The notes below the pieces were generated by a model. It saw only the letters and a program-made list of their open reading frames with translations, was not told the origin of the DNA and did not search any database. Source: CAYONM01 sp964405325 (GTDB lineage: Bacteria; Planctomycetota; UBA11346). From it: DNA of 19,497 bases. Every line of letters starts with the position of its first letter. Position 1 is the stretch's first letter. Shown here piece after piece: positions 15,907-19,497 of this stretch. The position numbers were made by a program, and so were the translations under genes. The stretch is taken from contig CAYONM010000046.1 of NCBI GenBank assembly GCA_964405325.1, forward strand, positions 1 to 19,497. The letters are read 5' to 3'.

Positions 15907-16223
15907 AGATCATTGATTTAGAATATTGCCGTAATGCTGCTGCGGCCACTGCATCAGCAATGTCTGAGTTGGCTCTGGAGAAGCTGAACGTAGGCCTTAC
16001 TAGCTTCGACGATGAGTGTCTAAAGATTGCCGTCGGCGGTAGCTACGGATCCATGAAGGAGCTTTTTTTGGTAAAATGCCCGATATCAAGTCGATCAGTT
16101 GACGTTTTCTCGGCAATGAAATCGCTGACCCGTTTAGATGTTAGTGGAGTCATTCGCCTAGATAGTGATGAGCTAGGGGGTCTTTCTGGGGTGGAGGTTT
16201 TGACAGGCTCTTGCGTGCTTTGA
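15903..16223 (+). CDS. Small LRR-like protein, possible immunity or toxin-tail remnant
   Basis: A 106-codon frame starts at a TTG overlapping the Hint-frame stop; the first ATG is at 15960. The product has a leucine-rich repeat look, with units such as LEKLNVGLTSFDDECLKIA, MKELFLVKCPISSRSVDVF and LTRLDVSGVIRLDSDELG spaced about 25 residues apart. I do not recognise the family. LRR proteins occur among bacterial immunity proteins and as ordinary scaffolds. Position right after a Hint end suggests a toxin-associated cassette gene, but no clear ribosome binding site is visible, and it may be a decaying fragment. Base composition is more AT-rich than in the housekeeping genes. Confidence 0.4.
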   Translation: MKIIDLEYCRNAAAATASAMSELALEKLNVGLTSFDDECLKIAVGGSYGSMKELFLVKCPISSRSVDVFSAMKSLTRLDVSGVIRLDSDELGGLSGVEVLTGSCVL

Positions 16224-16259
16224 TGGTGCGTAGTCACACCATGGGTTCAGGCATCTTGT

Positions 16260-16541
16260 TCAAATAAATATTGAAGCTAGATACTCGCAGATATCGGTGT
16301 CGCCATCTGATTCAAACGCCCCGTTGTAGATGCTCCCGATTTCCCACCCATCGTTAGGTGATATTGCGTCTATGTTGCCCGAAAAGTCGTCTCCAATTAA
16401 TAGTAGGTCCCGTGTGTCTGGCTTCTCCTGAGAGGGTTGTAGGCCATAAAGTTGATAAGTGGATGTTCCGACGGTTCCGGACCCAATTACGGTAAGGAAA
16501 TCAATGAGTTGTTCTGGAAACTTATCATATGACATGCTCAC
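16260..16541 (-). CDS. SUKH (SMI1/KNR4)-like immunity protein, N-terminus uncertain
   Basis: The frame resembles SUKH-superfamily immunity proteins, which bind and neutralise polymorphic toxins in the cytoplasm. FPEQLIDFLTVIGSGTVG matches the LPEDYRAFLRxxNG-type segment, YQLYGLQP the following strand, and RDLLLIGDDFSGNIDAISPN the central block. Starting at the GTG at 16541 gives 93 residues, short for the family (about 130-150). The same frame remains open and domain-like up to 16619 (including LLDEINRVHPTSSLKPW, as in SUKH N-termini), but has no ATG, GTG or TTG there before a TGA. The natural start may thus have been lost at a junction with the upstream nucleotidyltransferase fragment. It is AT-rich and lies on the strand opposite the Hint fragment. 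Confidence 0.6.
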   Translation of the reverse strand: MSMSYDKFPEQLIDFLTVIGSGTVGTSTYQLYGLQPSQEKPDTRDLLLIGDDFSGNIDAISPNDGWEIGSIYNGAFESDGDTDICEYLASIFI

Positions 16542-16620
16542 AGACGAGATCTGAGATGCGTTCCAGGGTTTTAATGAAGATGTTGGATGTACGCGGTTTA
16601 TTTCATCTAGAAGCGATAGT

Positions 16621-16806
16621 CACCACATCGATGTCATTTGGCGAGCGACGTTGCAAGGTCTCCACATCTTCGGTAAAGCTGCCGTCGAGCCATTGGAACC
16701 CATCGACCATGCCAGCAGTCGTTAAGGCCAGGCGATAGGACAGCAGACCATCAAGGATGGCGATGCGCTCTGGGCTATTACCGAAGCGGAGCACAACGTC
16801 ACTCAT
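16621..16806 (-). pseudogene. N-terminal fragment of a DUF6932-like nucleotidyltransferase
   Basis: The ATG at 16806 opens a 67-codon frame whose residues of about 5-60 resemble the start of DUF6932-type nucleotidyltransferase-fold proteins. RFGNSPERIAILDGLL is followed by FQWLDGSFTEDVE and SPNDIDVVT, which give the acidic GSF...DxD arrangement of a polymerase-beta-like site. Family members are usually more than twice this long. After VVT the similarity stops and four residues later comes a stop at 16603, so the gene is cut near 16621. The cut coincides with the beginning of the SUKH frame on the same strand. Such proteins are often found near toxin or defence genes; their function is not settled. 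Confidence 0.5.
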
Positions 16807-16873
16807 GCGCGCTGCATAGTGTACCTTCCCGTTTGTCGGTTGGATTTGTGCCCGGTTTTTTGAGAATCTCTGA

Positions 16874-17299
16874 TCAGGGTTGGTGACCGAGGTCGGTCAG
16901 ATGCTCAAGGTACTCCGCTGGCGTCATGACGGTGACATCCTTTCGGATGCGCTTGGGGAAGTCGGCGGTGTTGCCGGTGACCAGGGTGGCGCCGGTGGCA
17001 TGGGCCAGCGCAAGGAAGATCAGGTCATCTGGATCAGGGCCAGTCAGTGGCCAGGGCGGCGGATCACGGTCCAAGCGGTGGGCCAGATCGATCAGGCCAG
17101 CGAGCCAGATGGGTGGGAAATCCCAGCGCATGAATTTTGGCCGGGTGACGACATCGTGATACTCTTTGGCCATCGAGGGGCAGATCACCGGCACGACCAC
17201 AGCATCCAGGGCCGCACTGATGATGCGTGACGGCCCACCGCCTGGGCGGATGCCGGCCGAAACGATCACGTTGGTGTCAAGGACAGCGAGGATGCTCAT
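16874..17299 (-). CDS. PIN-domain toxin of a type II toxin-antitoxin system
   Basis: The 141-residue protein is a PIN-fold ribonuclease of the family annotated as putative TA toxin components. The acidic site residues are in place: Asp8 in VLDTNVIVSA, Glu46 in AKEYHDVV, Asp91/Asp92 in GPDPDDLIFLALA and Asp113 in NTADFP. These coordinate metal ions and cut RNA in studied members. It overlaps the upstream antitoxin gene by four bases (ATGA), so the two are translationally coupled in the usual antitoxin-first order. Length and motifs suggest an intact toxin. Confidence 0.88.
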   Translation of the reverse strand: MSILAVLDTNVIVSAGIRPGGGPSRIISAALDAVVVPVICPSMAKEYHDVVTRPKFMRWDFPPIWLAGLIDLAHRLDRDPPPWPLTGPDPDDLIFLALAHATGATLVTGNTADFPKRIRKDVTVMTPAEYLEHLTDLGHQP

Positions 17300-17613
17300 G
17301 CGCTGCGGGTGGACCGGCGCTTGCTCCGTTTGCCGGCCTTGCGAGCGGCAGCGATTTCCGCCTCGATGTCGGCATCGGTCAGCGTGTCCAGGCCGGCATC
17401 CACGGCCTGTTCCTGCCAGGCGCGGAGATTTGCTCGGGCCAGGGCGCGACGGATCTCGCGTTCCTGGTCGGCCAGATGGGCCGGATCGACAGGAACCAAC
17501 AGGTACAGGGGGCCCTGTCGACCGGTCAGGATCACGGGATCGTGCGTATCGGGCACCGCCTTGCTGCCACGCTGCTGAAGATCACGGAGCGGTAGTGTCT
17601 GCATGAACTGCAT
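17296..17613 (-). CDS. Phd/YefM-like antitoxin
   Basis: This is the likely antitoxin for the PIN toxin. The N-terminus, MQTLPLRDLQQRGSKAV, followed by DPVILTGRQGPLYLLVPVD, is the fold of Phd-family DNA-binding antitoxins. The rest is charged and helical, as expected for the toxin-wrapping part, and ends in a very basic tail. ATGs at 17622, 17613 and 17604 are all possible starts, none with a clear ribosome binding site; 17613 is chosen arbitrarily between them, and 17604 fits the conserved N-terminus best. The pair probably autoregulates its promoter, as known for the family. Confidence 0.78.
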   Translation of the reverse strand: MQFMQTLPLRDLQQRGSKAVPDTHDPVILTGRQGPLYLLVPVDPAHLADQEREIRRALARANLRAWQEQAVDAGLDTLTDADIEAEIAAARKAGKRSKRRSTRSA

Positions 17614-17965
17614 TGTCAGCATAACGTAGACAAACACAAGGGCAAACGGGCCGCTTTGTCCTGATGGGAATCCTGCCCGATCTTCTCTGCCATTGCATGT
17701 GCAGAACGCCTGAATGAAAGGTGTTTGGACTTGGTGCGAACCGGCGTTCGGCAAGAAACAAACTCTCTTCCCTACCGCGCCTGTTCCCCCTGGCGTAGAT
17801 GCCCGGTTTTCTGGGGGAGGACCCGTGGCCGTATCACACCACCCGGTCAGGTGCTGCAAAGTGAGATGCTGGGCGCGCCTGTTCCCACCGCCCTGGAATG
17901 ACCGCAAGCGCCCGGAAGGAACCACTGCGTATTGCCTGGAATCACCCTCAGGCAGACTGAAGTGC
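17614..17965. other. Divergent intergenic region, antitoxin and primase-like gene
   Basis: This 352-base region lies between genes pointing away from each other. On the - strand TTGCCC with TATGCT 16 bases later (around 17619-17646) may be the toxin-antitoxin promoter, but the -10 box overlaps one of the candidate start codons. The + frame is open throughout (from 17714), yet its translation is not protein-like. Nothing else is identified. Confidence 0.4.
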
Positions 17966-18940
17966 ATGAGCGACGCTGCAGTGATCCACCGCGTGCTGCA
18001 CCGGGCTCACGAAGGCTGGGGCCGGTTGGATCGTGATGATCTTACCGCTGCCGAAGAGCAGGTGGTGGAGGAATTATCGCGGCAAGGCCTGATCGAATTA
18101 CGGCAGAGCGGGCGCATCAGCCTGGTAGATGATCCTCGGCCGTTTGTGTTTCGCGTGCAGTATGCCGGCAACGGTGGCCGGCGGGAGGCCGTCTACGCTT
18201 TGCTCAAGGCGTTGACCGATCTCGGTCACGAGGGCACGGCCTTCACGTTGATGATCTATGGTGATGCACCCTACCGGGCATCCGGGATCGATGGACTGGA
18301 TACAGCCGAGGGATCGGTGCTCCATGGGGCTGTGACCGATGCCGCATTCACTACCGCCGCCACCCTGGATGAGGCCCTACCGGCGTTTGTGCCAATACTC
18401 GGTGAGAACCTGCGCACGGACGAACATGCCCAGGCCTTCCTACGCGATGCTGGCGTCCCCGATCCGGCTCTGTGGTCAGCCTTTGGCTTGGGTATCGGCA
18501 GCGATGACCTGGCCGAGCCCATCGGTCGGGACCGCCTACGTTCCTGGGGCCTGTGGTCACGCGGTCGCCACCCGAACACCCTGGCGCGCCGGGGTATTCT
18601 GCTACCCACGGTCGACCCGCGACAGCTAACGGTGCCCACGCCACGGTGCTGCTGTGCGATTCCCCGCTGGTGGGTCTGCGCATCGCCGCTGCCGGTGTGC
18701 CGGGGGTGGTGATCGTGCCCGAATGAGCGCGTGCTGCCCGATCTGCGGTCTTGGCTGGCAGAGCGTCAGGTGGTGATCGCGTCAGCGACCAAGACCGGCC
18801 TGGCCGGCCTCGCTGCGGGGCTGGGCTCTGTTCCCGCTCGGGCCATTTCCCTCGGTGGTCAGCTCAAGAACCATCCTGCCGCCTCGCTGGAATTGCAGGG
18901 CTTGATGAAGCCGGCCGAGGGCTCTGTGGGGCAAGCCCAA
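17966..18940 (+). pseudogene. Broken primase/Toprim-like gene
   Basis: The frame from the ATG at 17966 gives about 215 plausible residues. The last part, HAQAFLRDAGVPDPALWSA then FGLGIGSDD and RRGILLPTVDPR, resembles the DnaG-type catalytic core N-terminus (a YLxxRGL...FGLGYAP...IIFPI pattern). Near 18625 the frame is lost. A second frame gives TVLLCDSPLVGLRIAAAGVP and VVIVPE, a Toprim-like start, up to a TGA at 18724. A third frame resumes with RVLPDLRSWLAERQVVIASA and ARAISLGGQLKNHPA. The second break is cured by one extra base near 18722; the first probably also involves loss of some coding sequence, because DnaG-like proteins have more residues there. The gene is therefore inactive unless the breaks are sequencing errors. 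It runs into a group II intron tail. Confidence 0.55.
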
Positions 18941-18943
18941 ACA

Positions 18944-19264
18944 ATGAGTCGCAACGCGGAGCAGGCCATCCGAGAAGTGATCCGTTCGATTTTCAGCCGC
19001 GCTCGCGTGTGCGACGATCTGGGTCATCTGGCCGAGGAAGTGAACGCCCGCTGTCGGGGATGGTATGCCTATTATGGCTGCTTCACCCCCAGTATCGTGT
19101 ATCACCGCATCGGCTACTACCTCAACGGCAGAATCGTCAACTGGGCCCGCAAGAAATATCGACGCTTCAAGGAATGCCCGCGCAAAGCCTGGCGTTGGTT
19201 CAATCGTCTCTATCGGTTGGTCCCCACGCTCTTCTGGCATTGGCGGTCACCCACGATGGCATGA
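18944..19264 (+). pseudogene. C-terminal fragment of a group II intron reverse transcriptase/maturase
   Basis: About 106 residues match the maturase (X/thumb) end of an intron-encoded protein. MSRNAEQAIREVIRSIF leads into NARCRGWYAYYGCF, the typical RGWxNYYGxF motif, then HRIGYYLNGRIVNWARKKY and the closing LFWHWR. The fingers and palm with the YADD catalytic site and any endonuclease domain are missing. The frame is continuous upstream to 18731 with the tail of the primase-like gene, so the two pieces are fused in frame, probably by chance at the deletion junction. Confidence 0.82.
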
Positions 19265-19270
19265 CGTGAA

Positions 19271-19345
19271 GAGCCGTGTGAAGCGAGAGTGTCACGCACG
19301 GTTCTGTGAGAGGCGAGGGGGGCAGTTCCCCTCGCCTACTCGACC
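19271..19345 (+). ncRNA. Group II intron domains V and VI
   Basis: Domain V is a 34-base hairpin at 19271-19304, from GAGCCGTGTG to GCACGGTTC, with the AGC triad near its 5' end and a GAGA-type tetraloop. Domain VI is a perfect 10-bp stem, AGGCGAGGGG at 19311-19320 with CCCCTCGCCT at 19328-19337. The following ACTCGACC is a typical end of such introns. The two start seven bases after the maturase stop, exactly as in intact introns. The active-site RNA thus looks intact while the rest of the ribozyme is missing. Confidence 0.85.
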
Positions 19346-19469
19346 CTGGACGGGCAGGACGCTGCTTGTGATACGGTGGCGAGGTGCTGAAGGAATGATG
19401 AGCGACTCCAGCGGATCCATGGGTTGAAGGTCCAGGCATTGAATGTACTGTCGCAAGAAGGAGCTCTAC

Positions 19470-19497
19470 ATGCGTTTATTGAGCCCGCTGGCCTTGA
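19470..19497 (+). CDS. Start of a gene cut by the window edge
   Basis: An AAGGAG element at 19458-19463 stands six bases before an ATG that opens MRLLSPLAL. The basic residue followed by hydrophobic ones suggests a signal peptide or membrane anchor. Only nine codons are visible, so no product can be named. Confidence 0.6.

Larger units (their letters stand above)
18944..19347 (+). mobile_element. 3' remnant of a group II intron
   Basis: Only the 3' end of a group II intron is present: the end of its maturase gene, then RNA domains V and VI. Domains I-IV and the reverse-transcriptase part are absent, so the element cannot move by itself. The left border lies near 18915-18944, inside the broken primase-like frame. 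The right border is close to 19347 and cannot be fixed to the base by reading. Confidence 0.82.

Noticed and set aside
16203..16260. Terminator after the LRR-like frame (ATGGTG with CACCAT)
   Set aside because: The stem is only six base pairs with an 8-base loop and no T tract follows.
17714..17965. N-terminal extension of the primase-like protein from an ATG at 17714
   Set aside because: The 84 additional codons give a Pro/Cys/Trp-rich sequence unlike the rest, and the ATG at 17966 starts the first protein-like stretch.
1..19497. tRNA or rRNA genes
   Set aside because: Gene gaps were scanned for T-arm sequences such as GGTTCGAATCC and cloverleaf pairs; none was convincing.

Overview
The window is GC-rich bacterial DNA and looks chromosomal. 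No single gene fixes the taxon. The single-chain (alpha2-type) glycyl-tRNA synthetase, the transmembrane Ser/Thr kinase with a long proline-rich linker paired with a secreted NHL-repeat protein, and the style of the YebC and DnaK sequences together suggest Planctomycetota or a relative in the PVC group. This is an inference from family resemblance, not a database result.

Bases 1-12040 are an ordinary housekeeping region with compact genes and clear terminators. On the + strand a lone receiver protein is followed by dnaK and groES, with a terminator between the two chaperone genes and no groEL in view. On the - strand a two-gene unit encodes a membrane-spanning Ser/Thr kinase with a large extracytoplasmic part, then an exported beta-propeller protein. 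From a divergent intergenic region the + strand continues with a HhH-GPD-like protein that seems to lack the glycosylase active site, a YebC/PmpR-family protein, an unrecognised basic 80-aa protein, and enolase behind its own leader.

Bases 12040-12690 hold no intact gene. They contain a possible transposon end and a broken small reading frame. The next block, on the - strand, is tatD, glyQS and a DUF167 gene, which look like one operon; the last two overlap by one base.

From about 15590 to the end the window is an accessory, partly decayed region. A polymorphic-toxin Hint fragment begins immediately next to the tatD start. Then come a small LRR-like frame, a SUKH (SMI1/KNR4)-type immunity protein on the opposite strand, a cut-off DUF6932-like nucleotidyltransferase fragment, an apparently intact Phd-PIN toxin-antitoxin pair, a primase/Toprim-like gene broken by a deletion and a frameshift, and the 3' end of a group II intron (maturase tail plus domains V and VI). 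The stretch from about 15850 to 16620 is visibly more AT-rich than its surroundings. The last bases open a new gene with a good ribosome binding site.

The most noteworthy items are the toxin/immunity graveyard beside tatD, the disabled HhH-GPD-like protein beside yebC, the sensor-kinase/NHL operon with a palindrome over a TTGACA box, and the intron tail fused in frame to the broken primase-like gene.
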